From NCBI GenBank assembly GCA_002791805.1, contig PFND01000009.1, positions 1 through 38,227 on the forward strand: a DNA stretch of 38,227 bases. Direction: 5' to 3'. Source of the stretch: Alphaproteobacteria bacterium CG_4_10_14_0_8_um_filter_53_9. GTDB lineage: Bacteria > Pseudomonadota > Alphaproteobacteria > UBA2136 > UBA6156. Below, piece after piece: positions 13,279-21,311 of this stretch. The notes under the pieces were generated by a model that saw only the letters and a list, made by a program, of their open reading frames with translations, ran no database searches and had not been told where the DNA came from. A program made the position numbers and the translations under genes. How positions within the stretch are numbered: the stretch's first letter is position 1; each line of letters begins with the position of its first letter.

Positions 13279-15036
13279 ATGAGCACACGCTGGACAGCCG
13301 AAGAAGAAGCCCTTCTCACCGCCGCCTATAGAGGCGGATTAGATGTGAAGACAATCGCCGAGACCCACAACAGATCAGAAGGCGCCATTCAGGCCCGCCT
13401 TCACAAGCTGGATCTGATCGATTACGGCCCCCTCACCATTCTCATCGCCGATGATCACCCGCTGGATACTGCACAAGAGGAAAATCCGGAGACGCTCCCC
13501 AACACAGGCACGCCGTGGTCAGATGAGGACGTGAACAACCTCACCAAAATGTTTGAGAAAGACCCCACACCGGAAGGCCTCATCAAACTCGCCCCGCTGC
13601 TGGGCCGAACCCCGCGCAGCTTGGCGCTTAAACTGGTGCACACCGGGGTCATCACCCCCAAACCCAATCCCAACCCTCAGCCGCGCGCCCAAGCTCCCAA
13701 GGCCGCCAGCCTCAAAACCAAAGCCCTCACACCGCCCACAGCCCCCACCAAGCTTATTAAAATACAGGTAACGTCCGAGTTTCAAACCGCCGCCCACAGC
13801 GTCGCGGCAGGAGAGAACCTGCTTATTTTAGGGAGCGCCGGCACCGGCAAAAGTACCTTCCTCAAATGGCTCCGCAAGCAGCTGGAAGGTAAAAAGAAAT
13901 ACGCCGTCCTCGCCCCCACAGGCATGGCCGCGCTCAATGTGGGCGGGCAAACCATCCATAGCTTTTTCGGGCTGAAGCCGGAGCTGATCACCTCGTCCAA
14001 CAGCTGGCGCAAACCGCGCAATCCCAAAATGTTCAAAGCGCTGGATCTCTTGATTATCGATGAAGTCTCCATGGTGCGGGCAGATGTCTTTAGCGCCATG
14101 GATGCCTTCCTGCGCACCTTCGGCCCGTCAGATAACAAACCCTTCGGCGGCGTGCAAATCGTCCTGATGGGAGACCTCTGCCAACTCCCCCCCATCGTGA
14201 GACGAGACGAGATGGACACCTTCTCCAGCGTGTTCGATAGTCCGTTTTTCTTCAGCACTCCCACATGGCACCAAGGGCATTTTCACACCCTTCAGTTCAC
14301 GCATATTTTCAGGCAGGAGGATGAACCGTTCATCAATCTCCTCACGCAAATCCGTCACGGAGAATCAGGCCACGCCCTGCTGGAAAAACTCAACGCCCGC
14401 ACCCTCCAAACAGCAGAGGCTGGCACCATCACCCTCGCCGCCCGTAATGCCACGGTGGATAAAATCAATCAGACAGAGCTGGCCAAGCTCAGTGGCCCGT
14501 CCCGCACCTACACCGCCCGTGTCGCAGGCACAGCGGAGCCCTCGGCCTTCACCACCCCGGTAGATCTGGTGCTTAAAGAGGGCGCCCGCGTCATGTTCAC
14601 CAAAAACGATCCGGATATGCGCTGGGTCAACGGCAGCCAGGGAGTCGTCACACGGTTAGGAGAGAAAGACGTCACCGTCCGCCTCAGTAGCGGAGAAGAA
14701 TACGTGGTCGATCCCGCCAAGTGGGAGAGCATCCGGTACGAGATGGACAGCACGAGCGAAGCCCCCACCGCCAGCGTTTCAGGCAGCTTCACGCAAATCC
14801 CGCTCACCCTCGCCTGGGCGCTCACCATCCACAAATCTCAAGGCCAAACGCTGGAAAAATGCGTGCTGGATCTGTCAGACGGCGGCACCTTTGCCGAGGG
14901 CCAACTCTACGTCGCCCTCTCCCGCGCCAAAAGTCTGGAGGGCATTACGCTCACCACCCCCATCCGACCAAATCACATTAAAACTCACCCCGCCGTCATG
15001 GCCTTCTACAACTCCCTCAACAACCATCAACACTAA
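13279..15036 (+). CDS. PIF1/RecD2-like helicase with N-terminal Myb/SANT-like repeats
   Basis: 585 aa. The C-terminal 420 residues form a superfamily 1B helicase of the PIF1 type: Walker A GSAGTGKST (185-193), LAPTGMAALNVGGQTIHSFF, Walker B IIDEVSM (259-265), GDLCQLPP (298-305), and the final TIHKSQGQTLE and LYVALSRAKSLEGI motifs. The N-terminus has two short segments resembling Myb/SANT DNA-binding helices: WTAEEEALLTAAYRGG...AIQARLHKLDLI (5-47) and WSDEDVNNLTKMF...RTPRSLALKLVHTGVI (80-125). A Pro/Ala-rich linker (128-160) joins them to the helicase. The combination suggests site-directed unwinding, for example at repair or replication structures, by inference. The ribosome-binding site is weak (AAGAAG). 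Confidence 0.9.
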   Translation: MSTRWTAEEEALLTAAYRGGLDVKTIAETHNRSEGAIQARLHKLDLIDYGPLTILIADDHPLDTAQEENPETLPNTGTPWSDEDVNNLTKMFEKDPTPEGLIKLAPLLGRTPRSLALKLVHTGVITPKPNPNPQPRAQAPKAASLKTKALTPPTAPTKLIKIQVTSEFQTAAHSVAAGENLLILGSAGTGKSTFLKWLRKQLEGKKKYAVLAPTGMAALNVGGQTIHSFFGLKPELITSSNSWRKPRNPKMFKALDLLIIDEVSMVRADVFSAMDAFLRTFGPSDNKPFGGVQIVLMGDLCQLPPIVRRDEMDTFSSVFDSPFFFSTPTWHQGHFHTLQFTHIFRQEDEPFINLLTQIRHGESGHALLEKLNARTLQTAEAGTITLAARNATVDKINQTELAKLSGPSRTYTARVAGTAEPSAFTTPVDLVLKEGARVMFTKNDPDMRWVNGSQGVVTRLGEKDVTVRLSSGEEYVVDPAKWESIRYEMDSTSEAPTASVSGSFTQIPLTLAWALTIHKSQGQTLEKCVLDLSDGGTFAEGQLYVALSRAKSLEGITLTTPIRPNHIKTHPAVMAFYNSLNNHQH

Positions 15037-15057
15037 GCCTGCACCTGCCCTGCTCTC

Positions 15058-15900
15058 CTACTCCGCATAATCCTGGTGCCCGCCCGCAACAACCACAACC
15101 TCTCCCCCCACAATCGCCGCCATCTCGCGCGTGAGCGCTGGCGGCACCACTTTGTCAGATTGTCCGACATAGTGGGTGGAAGAAATCCTGCGTAAATCAT
15201 CAGCAAAATCGCTCATCTTCACCCACCCTTCAGGGGTCGGCACACGGTGGTGGGCATTCACCCTCTCGGGCATCAAATTTCCACCGTAGGTCACAAGGTC
15301 CACCTCCCTGCCCTGCTCTTGAAAAGCCACGGCCACAAGCTGAGCAATAACAGCCCCGCCGCTAAACCCCACCACGCGCACAGGCTCTGTATCACCCGCT
15401 TCACGCAACGCCACAGCCACCTGAGACCCCAAAATCTCGGGCACAAATCGCCGTTCTGTCCACACACGGTAATCTCCGCATGCCGTGCGCCGCTGCCCCC
15501 CCTGCCACTGGCAGGGTCGGCCCATATACATCACACGCCCGCCCTGCCTGTTCGCAAGGGCCAGCGTCAACCCCACAGGCACCCGCGGCGTCGGGTCGCG
15601 GCTGGGTGTCGCCGCATCAATATAAGCCAGTCCGTCTCCTTCTATATAAAGGGTCGTCCCAAGCGCTCGCTCACCGCCCAAATCCCCCACACGAAGGCGC
15701 GCAGCCTCGTCCCAACGCCACAAAACATCATGGTTCCCCACCCAACTTTCAAGCGGCATCACCCCTCGTCCCGCACACCCTCCCAGGGTGATAAAAAAAC
15801 AGGCACTTATAGCAAAAACCCCACGCTCAAAAGCCTTTCTGTCACCCCTGCGCAACACACGGGCACAAAGTTTGGCTAAAATTAAAAAATGACTTTTCAT
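15058..15900 (-). CDS. Alpha/beta-hydrolase-like lipoprotein
   Basis: 280 aa if started at the ATG at 15900. The candidate catalytic triad is Ser180 in GFSGGA, Asp249 in GQSDKVVPP and His275 in GGHQDY, in the order of alpha/beta hydrolases. A lipobox LGGC (Cys42) follows a hydrophobic stretch FAISACFFITLGGC, so it is probably an exported lipoprotein. The N-terminal tail before that stretch is long for a signal peptide, and a GTG or TTG start about 15 codons further in is possible; no clear ribosome-binding site decides. Substrate unknown. It is divergent from the autotransporter gene, which starts 61 nt away. Confidence 0.72.
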   Translation of the reverse strand: MKSHFLILAKLCARVLRRGDRKAFERGVFAISACFFITLGGCAGRGVMPLESWVGNHDVLWRWDEAARLRVGDLGGERALGTTLYIEGDGLAYIDAATPSRDPTPRVPVGLTLALANRQGGRVMYMGRPCQWQGGQRRTACGDYRVWTERRFVPEILGSQVAVALREAGDTEPVRVVGFSGGAVIAQLVAVAFQEQGREVDLVTYGGNLMPERVNAHHRVPTPEGWVKMSDFADDLRRISSTHYVGQSDKVVPPALTREMAAIVGGEVVVVAGGHQDYAE

Positions 15901-15961
15901 CGGGAGAGAATGGCATGTATTGTCAGTTTGAACAATAAACCAAACAAGGATAATAAACCCC

Positions 15962-18397
15962 ATGTCTCGTTCTCTTCATCTCCTATCAGCCACCACGGCG
16001 CTTGTCGCCCTGTCAGCTGCAGCTGCCCACGCAGATACTGTAACTGTCGATCCCTCTGCCGTCCTAAGTACAGACGCCAGCACAGATGGTTATCTTATTT
16101 CTAATACCGTCGTCGTTTCTTCCACCACCGGCGCAGGGATTAATATAGACAGTGCTAACGCAGCCAAAAACGTGATTACGGTAGGTACAGGCGCCACCAT
16201 TTCAACATCTACCGCAGGCATTGGTTCCATCTCTGCTACCATTGATGTTGCTGGCGGTCTGATCGATATTTCAGGAAGCGTCATTAACCATGGCACCAGC
16301 GGCAAAGCAATCGATCTTTCGTTGGATACAGACAGCGGCTACACAATTAACAACAGCGGTACCATCAGTGGTTCCATCGTCGGTTCAGGCGCAGCAGATA
16401 TCTTTAAAAACTCTGGCACCATCACAGGCGCGATTGATCTTGGCGCAGGTGCCAACCTGGTCAGCCAAACGGCCGGTACCATCACAGGTGATCTCACCAC
16501 AGGCGCCGGTGCGGATGTTATCGATCTTTACGGCGGTACCCTCACAGGGAACATCGTTGCAGGTGATACAGGTACCAACACCATTACCGTTAGCGGTTCC
16601 ACCGTTACTGGTAATATTACCGGTGGTGATGCCACAGATACCTTCAATCTCGTCTCCGGTACCGTCACAGGTAACGTGAACTTGGGTACAGGCACCAACA
16701 CTATCAACATCTCTGGTGGTACACTGGATGGTAACCTTACAGGTGGCGGCACAGAAACCTTGAACATGAGTGCCGATCACTTCACCCTGACAGGTACAGT
16801 TGATGTCAACACCCTCAACGTCACCGCTGGTATCACAGAAATTGCCAACACCTTCAGCAGCGCCTCCAACGCGGCCGTCTCCGCAGGCGCCACCTTGGGT
16901 GTCAGCACCACCAACACCCTCGGCACGGTTAACCTCGCCGCTGGTACCAACGGTGGTAAACTTCTTGTGGATGGAGATACCTCCCTTACCACAGGCGCCA
17001 TCACATGGGGTGTAGGTTCCCAGTTCCAAATCGAAGTTGCCAGCAGCACCTCCGTGGGTAACATCATCACCAGCGGTAACCTGGCCAACATCGATAACGC
17101 CAGCCTCAGCATCGTTATGGGTTCCAGCGCAGGTTATATCGCGTCAGGTACCAGCTTCGTGATTGTGGATCAAACAGGCGGTGCGGCCACCACAACACCT
17201 ACTTTGCTCACCACGCAAAACGGCTTGTACAGCTTCAACATCGCCCGTAACGGCGGTAGCGATATCAGCCTGACCATCCTGCGCGCCAGCACAGCCAGCC
17301 TGGTAACTTCCGCTGCTGGTAAAGGTGCAGCCGGTGCGTTGGATGCCCTCGGTGCCTCCTCCACCGGAGATCTGGCCACCATCCAGAACAACCTGACCTC
17401 TGCTTCTTCTGCCGCAGCGGTTAACAACATTGTAGAATCTTTGTCTCCCGCAACGGATACAGGTTCTGTTCTGGCCGGTGTCAACGTCGGTATTCAAGCC
17501 GGTAACAACATCTCCAACCGTTTGGCCAGCTTGCGTCCCGCAGGCGTCGCCACAGGGTCAGATGGTTACAACCGTCACATGTGGGTCCAAGGTTTCGGTA
17601 ACGTCGCCGAGCAAGACGACAAAGATGGCAACAAAGGTTACGATGCCACCACCGCCGGTGCCAGCTTCGGTATGGATACAGACAGCATCATGCCGGGTAC
17701 AACCCTGGGTGCAGCCTTCTCCTACGCCAACTCCAAAGTGGATAGCAACGCCTCCAACAATGCCGAGACCAACATCGATAGCTACATCGCAACCTTGTAT
17801 GGTTCCCGCGTTCTGGATCAAGGCTACTTCGTCAACGGTCAAGCCTCCCTTGGCTTCAACCAAAACGAGAGCGAGCGTCAAGTTGTTGGCTTTACCACCA
17901 AAACCAAAGGTGAGTATGACAGCATGCAGTACGGCCTCAAAGGTGAAGTCGGTCGCGATATCGCCTACGGCAACATGATCCTGACCCCACTGGCCAGCTT
18001 GCAGTACACCTACGCCAACCCGGATAGCTACACAGAGACAGGCCCTGCCGCCCTCACCGTCGATGGCGATGGTTTCTCCGCTCTGGATGCAGGCCTTGGT
18101 GGTACAGTTGCCTGGAACATGCCTCTTTCCAGCGGTGGCAGCATGAAGCCTGAGCTTCGCGCAAACTACCTCTACCGCATGGGTGATGCTCAAGCCGAAA
18201 CCAGCAGCCGCTTTGTGGCTGGTGGCACCGCCTTCCAAACATCAGGTGTTGAGGCCGATCGTTCTGCCCTTAACCTGGGTGCAGGTCTTACCATCGCCAG
18301 TGGCGCCGGTATGGATGTGAAAGTGGATTACGATGCCGATATCCGCAGCAGCTACACAGGTCACACAGGCCAAGTCAAACTGCGTTGGGCGTTCTAA
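15962..18397 (+). CDS. Autotransporter (Type Va) with beta-helix passenger
   Basis: 811-aa outer-membrane protein. A Sec signal peptide (residues 1-24, ...AAAAHA) is followed by a Gly/Thr/Ser/Asn-rich passenger (25 to about 500). The passenger carries many short strand-turn repeats such as TGNIVAGDTGTNTITVSG and TGNVNLGTGTNTINISGG, typical of a right-handed beta-helix. The last 270 residues are a classic autotransporter barrel domain starting at NRHMWVQGFGN, with alternating strands and a terminal Trp-Ala-Phe as needed for BAM recognition. AAGGAT precedes the ATG. No catalytic serine-protease motif is seen in the passenger, so an adhesin-like or surface structural role is more likely. A strong terminator follows. 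Confidence 0.93.
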   Translation: MSRSLHLLSATTALVALSAAAAHADTVTVDPSAVLSTDASTDGYLISNTVVVSSTTGAGINIDSANAAKNVITVGTGATISTSTAGIGSISATIDVAGGLIDISGSVINHGTSGKAIDLSLDTDSGYTINNSGTISGSIVGSGAADIFKNSGTITGAIDLGAGANLVSQTAGTITGDLTTGAGADVIDLYGGTLTGNIVAGDTGTNTITVSGSTVTGNITGGDATDTFNLVSGTVTGNVNLGTGTNTINISGGTLDGNLTGGGTETLNMSADHFTLTGTVDVNTLNVTAGITEIANTFSSASNAAVSAGATLGVSTTNTLGTVNLAAGTNGGKLLVDGDTSLTTGAITWGVGSQFQIEVASSTSVGNIITSGNLANIDNASLSIVMGSSAGYIASGTSFVIVDQTGGAATTTPTLLTTQNGLYSFNIARNGGSDISLTILRASTASLVTSAAGKGAAGALDALGASSTGDLATIQNNLTSASSAAAVNNIVESLSPATDTGSVLAGVNVGIQAGNNISNRLASLRPAGVATGSDGYNRHMWVQGFGNVAEQDDKDGNKGYDATTAGASFGMDTDSIMPGTTLGAAFSYANSKVDSNASNNAETNIDSYIATLYGSRVLDQGYFVNGQASLGFNQNESERQVVGFTTKTKGEYDSMQYGLKGEVGRDIAYGNMILTPLASLQYTYANPDSYTETGPAALTVDGDGFSALDAGLGGTVAWNMPLSSGGSMKPELRANYLYRMGDAQAETSSRFVAGGTAFQTSGVEADRSALNLGAGLTIASGAGMDVKVDYDADIRSSYTGHTGQVKLRWAF

Positions 18398-18420
18398 ACC
18401 AACCCGCCTAAAACAAAAAG

Positions 18421-18444
18421 AAGGAGCCGCAAGGCTCCTTTTTC
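18421..18444 (+). terminator. Terminator of the autotransporter gene
   Basis: AAGGAGCC-GCAA-GGCTCCTT is followed by T residues, 23 nt after the stop. Confidence 0.9.
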
Positions 18445-18460
18445 ATATCCGTACAACACC

Positions 18461-18482
18461 AAAAAAGGGGGCAAAGCCCCCT
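18461..18482 (-). terminator. Terminator of the UDP-glucose dehydrogenase gene
   Basis: On the minus strand AGGGGGC-TTT-GCCCCCT is followed by TTTTT, 18 nt after the stop of the dehydrogenase. Confidence 0.9.
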
Positions 18483-18500
18483 CTTCGACTGTCCTGCTTA

Positions 18501-19898
18501 CTACGCAGTAGGCCGTCCCAGCGGATGGTAAACAAGCCCGGCCTCCGTCACATCGGCAGGCACATAAAGGTTGCGCAAATCAATCAAATCTTTGCCGCGC
18601 ATTGTCTCTGCCATATGTGCAAGGTCGAGAGATCTGAAATCGCTCCAGTCCGTCAGCACCACCGTGGCATCCGCACCGGCAAAAAGGCCGTCATCCATAA
18701 CAGAGGCAAAATTAAGGGCACCGGATGTTTTTTCAACAAATCCCCCATCAGCACCCGCCAGCTGGCCCAAAACACCCTCACGGGCTTGGCCAAGAAGCAG
18801 TTCTTTGGCGCGGGGCATGGCTTCGGGGTCAAACGCCACAATGTCGGCACCTTTGGCTTTAAGGGCGGGGATAATGGTCAACGCACTCGCATCGCGCATG
18901 TCATCGGTGTTGGCTTTAAAGGCCAGGCCTAAAATCGCAATGCGCTTGCCGGCCACGTTGCCGCCCAAAGCTTTTTCAATACGGCCCACCATGCTTTCTT
19001 TAATGCGCTGGTTGGCGGCAATGGTTTCTTCTACAAGGCTCAGCACCACACCGTGGTCACGCGCTGTCTTGGCCAACGCATGGGTATCTTTGGGGAAGCA
19101 ACTTCCACCATACCCGGGCCCGGGCTGCAAAAAGCGGGGCGCAATGCGGCTGTCCATCCCCATCCCTTTGCTCACACTCAAAACATCAGCACCCACGGCA
19201 TCGCACAGGGCAATCATTTCGTTAATAAAGGTAATTTTGGTGGCCAAAAAGGCATTGCTTGCATATTTAATCAATTCGCTGCTGGCACGGTTCACCACAA
19301 GCAAGGGGTAGTTCTGGTCGGTAAATGGCTTGTAAAAAGCGCGCATCATGGCTTCAGCGCGGGGCGTTTCCACACCCACAATCACGCGGTCCGGCTTCAT
19401 AAAATCTTCAACCGCTTCACCCTCGCGCAAAAATTCGGGGTTGCTCACCACATCAAAGGCAGCATCAGGGGCAACCTCGCGCATCAAGGCATCCACGCGG
19501 ATACCTGTACCCACAGGCACGGTAGATTTATTTACAATCACCGTATAACCCTGCAAATGGCTGGCAATCTGGCGGGCCGCAGTCTCAACATATTTAAGGT
19601 CGGCACTGCCGTCTTCGTCTTGGGGGGTGCCCACGGCAATAAAAACGGCATCACTGCCCGGTACGCATGTCGCAAGGTCGGTGGTAAAGGCAAGGCGCCC
19701 GGCCATCACATTCTTGTCTACAAGCTCTTTAAGGCCGGGCTCAAAAATAGGAATAATCCCTTCCTGCTCCAGCAATCTGATTTTTTCCGCATCCACATCA
19801 ACGCAGGTCACATGATACCCAAGCTCGGCAAAGCAGGTTCCGCTCACAAGGCCCACATAGCCTGTGCCAATCATGGTAATCTTCCGTGGCGTACTCAT
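18501..19898 (-). CDS. ugd: UDP-glucose 6-dehydrogenase
   Basis: 465 aa. It oxidises UDP-glucose to UDP-glucuronate with two NAD+, supplying precursors for surface polysaccharide. The N-terminal Rossmann motif GTGYVG (11-16) and the catalytic cysteine in GGSCFPKD (Cys267) are present, as is the FLREG loop. The start MSTPRK at 19898 has AGGAG upstream; a longer in-frame extension lacks one. The C-terminal domain has about 20 extra residues around GQLAGADGGFVEKTSG compared with common family members. The gene stands alone, with its own terminator. Confidence 0.95.
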   Translation of the reverse strand: MSTPRKITMIGTGYVGLVSGTCFAELGYHVTCVDVDAEKIRLLEQEGIIPIFEPGLKELVDKNVMAGRLAFTTDLATCVPGSDAVFIAVGTPQDEDGSADLKYVETAARQIASHLQGYTVIVNKSTVPVGTGIRVDALMREVAPDAAFDVVSNPEFLREGEAVEDFMKPDRVIVGVETPRAEAMMRAFYKPFTDQNYPLLVVNRASSELIKYASNAFLATKITFINEMIALCDAVGADVLSVSKGMGMDSRIAPRFLQPGPGYGGSCFPKDTHALAKTARDHGVVLSLVEETIAANQRIKESMVGRIEKALGGNVAGKRIAILGLAFKANTDDMRDASALTIIPALKAKGADIVAFDPEAMPRAKELLLGQAREGVLGQLAGADGGFVEKTSGALNFASVMDDGLFAGADATVVLTDWSDFRSLDLAHMAETMRGKDLIDLRNLYVPADVTEAGLVYHPLGRPTA

Positions 19899-20071
19899 AA
19901 CAGTGATAAATCTCCTTAACTCAAGCGCTATAAACCACCCCCCATCAAAAAGCAACCCACGTATACACTTTTTTAAGCGTAAAAATAAAGCCTCACCAGT
20001 GCCCGTGCTCCCTCATCTTCCAAATCTTCTTAACGGGCGTAACCCATAAGCTATTCTTAGTTCTGGTAAAA

Positions 20072-20470
20072 TTATTGCTCTTTCATCAGATACACCATTC
20101 TTTCTTTCTGATACTCAGCAGATTCTTCGTAATAATCGGCTCGCACAGCATCAACAAGGGCAATGCCTTCATGCTGCACACTTTGCGCCGCATGGTAAAC
20201 GCTCTCGCCAAGCGAGTCAGACTGCATCCCTTCAATACGGTAATAATCCCCCATCGCATCGTGGTAAGCACTGCTGATTTTTGCCGTATTTTCAGCAACG
20301 CGCTCATTCATCACCTGCGTGGCAACCGTATCCATTTCATTTTTTATCTCGGCTTTTTTATAATGATACCATACGCTTAAAGAAACAACATAAGCCAAAA
20401 TACAGCACAGAATAAAAGGGAGAGGCTTAATCGGAGCCCCTTCCAAGGTGTTTGTGTATTTCAAAGACAT
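20072..20470 (-). CDS. Unknown single-TM protein (132 aa)
   Basis: Not recognised. It has one transmembrane helix (about 17-36, LPFILCCILAYVVSLSVWYH) followed by a charged, helical, probably periplasmic domain with many Glu/Tyr (ADYYEESAEYQKERM). AAGGAGC lies about 8 nt before the ATG. It sits between ugd and the KdpDE-type genes on the same strand, with 139 nt to the response-regulator stop. No function is proposed. Confidence 0.7.
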   Translation of the reverse strand: MSLKYTNTLEGAPIKPLPFILCCILAYVVSLSVWYHYKKAEIKNEMDTVATQVMNERVAENTAKISSAYHDAMGDYYRIEGMQSDSLGESVYHAAQSVQHEGIALVDAVRADYYEESAEYQKERMVYLMKEQ

Positions 20471-20609
20471 TGTAACGTGCTCCTTAGGGTATAAAAGTTG
20501 CTCTTGAATAGATAGACAGCCTAACCCAAAGCCTCACCTGATCATGTAAGAAAGACAGGGGCAATATATTAAAAAGGTATAAAAAAGCGAATGTCCAAAG
20601 TCTGTCAGG

Positions 20610-21311
20610 CTATACAGCCGTCGTATCAAACATATAGCCAATACCTTGGAGCGTACGAATAAACGGTGGCTCAACGCCATCCTTGCTCAACTTTTTGCGT
20701 AGCTGACCCATATACACGCGCAAATATTGCTGGTTATCCGTATGGGCAGGCCCCCACACCTGCTGGAGCAAATGCCGGTGTGTCAGGGCTTTATTGGCAT
20801 GAGAGGCAAGCTCTTCCAGCAGGCGGAACTCTTTGGGAGAAAGCTCCACCAACTCCCCAGAAAAAGAAACCTCATGCCGGGTAAAATCAATAGAAACATC
20901 TCCTACAGAGAGCGTCGTATCGCCCGCTTTTTGCAAAACAGCGCGGCGCAGCAGGCTCCTCACACGGGCAAGCAGCTCTTCCATGCCAAACGGCTTGGTA
21001 AGGTAGTCATCCGCCCCATTATCAAGGGCCTGGACAATATCCGAGGAGTCCGATCGTACAGAAAGAACAAGGATAGGCTGCTTGTGCCCCGCCTCACGCA
21101 GCTTGCCAATCACTTCCTGGCCGTCCATCATTGGCAGTCCCAAATCGAGAAGAAACAAATCAGGCTTAAGGGCATTGGCAAGGCGAACACCCGCCATACC
21201 GTCTTCCGCTTCATCCACTTTAAAGCCTTCATGGGTCAGGCCAATACGTAAAAATTTCCGAATCTGGCTCTCATCATCAATCACCAGAATACGCGATTTT
21301 ATATCATTCAT
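20610..21311 (-). CDS. kdpE: KdpE-type OmpR-family response regulator
   Basis: 233 aa. The receiver domain has phosphoacceptor Asp56 (LLDLGLPMMDG), an acidic pair near the N-terminus (IDDE) and Lys106 (DYLTKPF). The C-terminal OmpR-type winged helix has the usual LSPKEFRLLEELASHANK and RVYMGQLRKKL segments. The start overlaps the kinase stop by 4 nt (ATGA), so the two are translationally coupled. Family assignment to KdpE rests on this pairing and sequence. With no kdpFABC in the window, the target genes may differ from potassium transport. Confidence 0.9.
   Translation of the reverse strand: MNDIKSRILVIDDESQIRKFLRIGLTHEGFKVDEAEDGMAGVRLANALKPDLFLLDLGLPMMDGQEVIGKLREAGHKQPILVLSVRSDSSDIVQALDNGADDYLTKPFGMEELLARVRSLLRRAVLQKAGDTTLSVGDVSIDFTRHEVSFSGELVELSPKEFRLLEELASHANKALTHRHLLQQVWGPAHTDNQQYLRVYMGQLRKKLSKDGVEPPFIRTLQGIGYMFDTTAV

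Noticed and set aside
16385-18238. Long minus-strand frames opposite the autotransporter
   Set aside because: They are shadows of the repetitive Gly/Thr-rich passenger and barrel coding sequence; Cys/Thr-rich low-complexity products.
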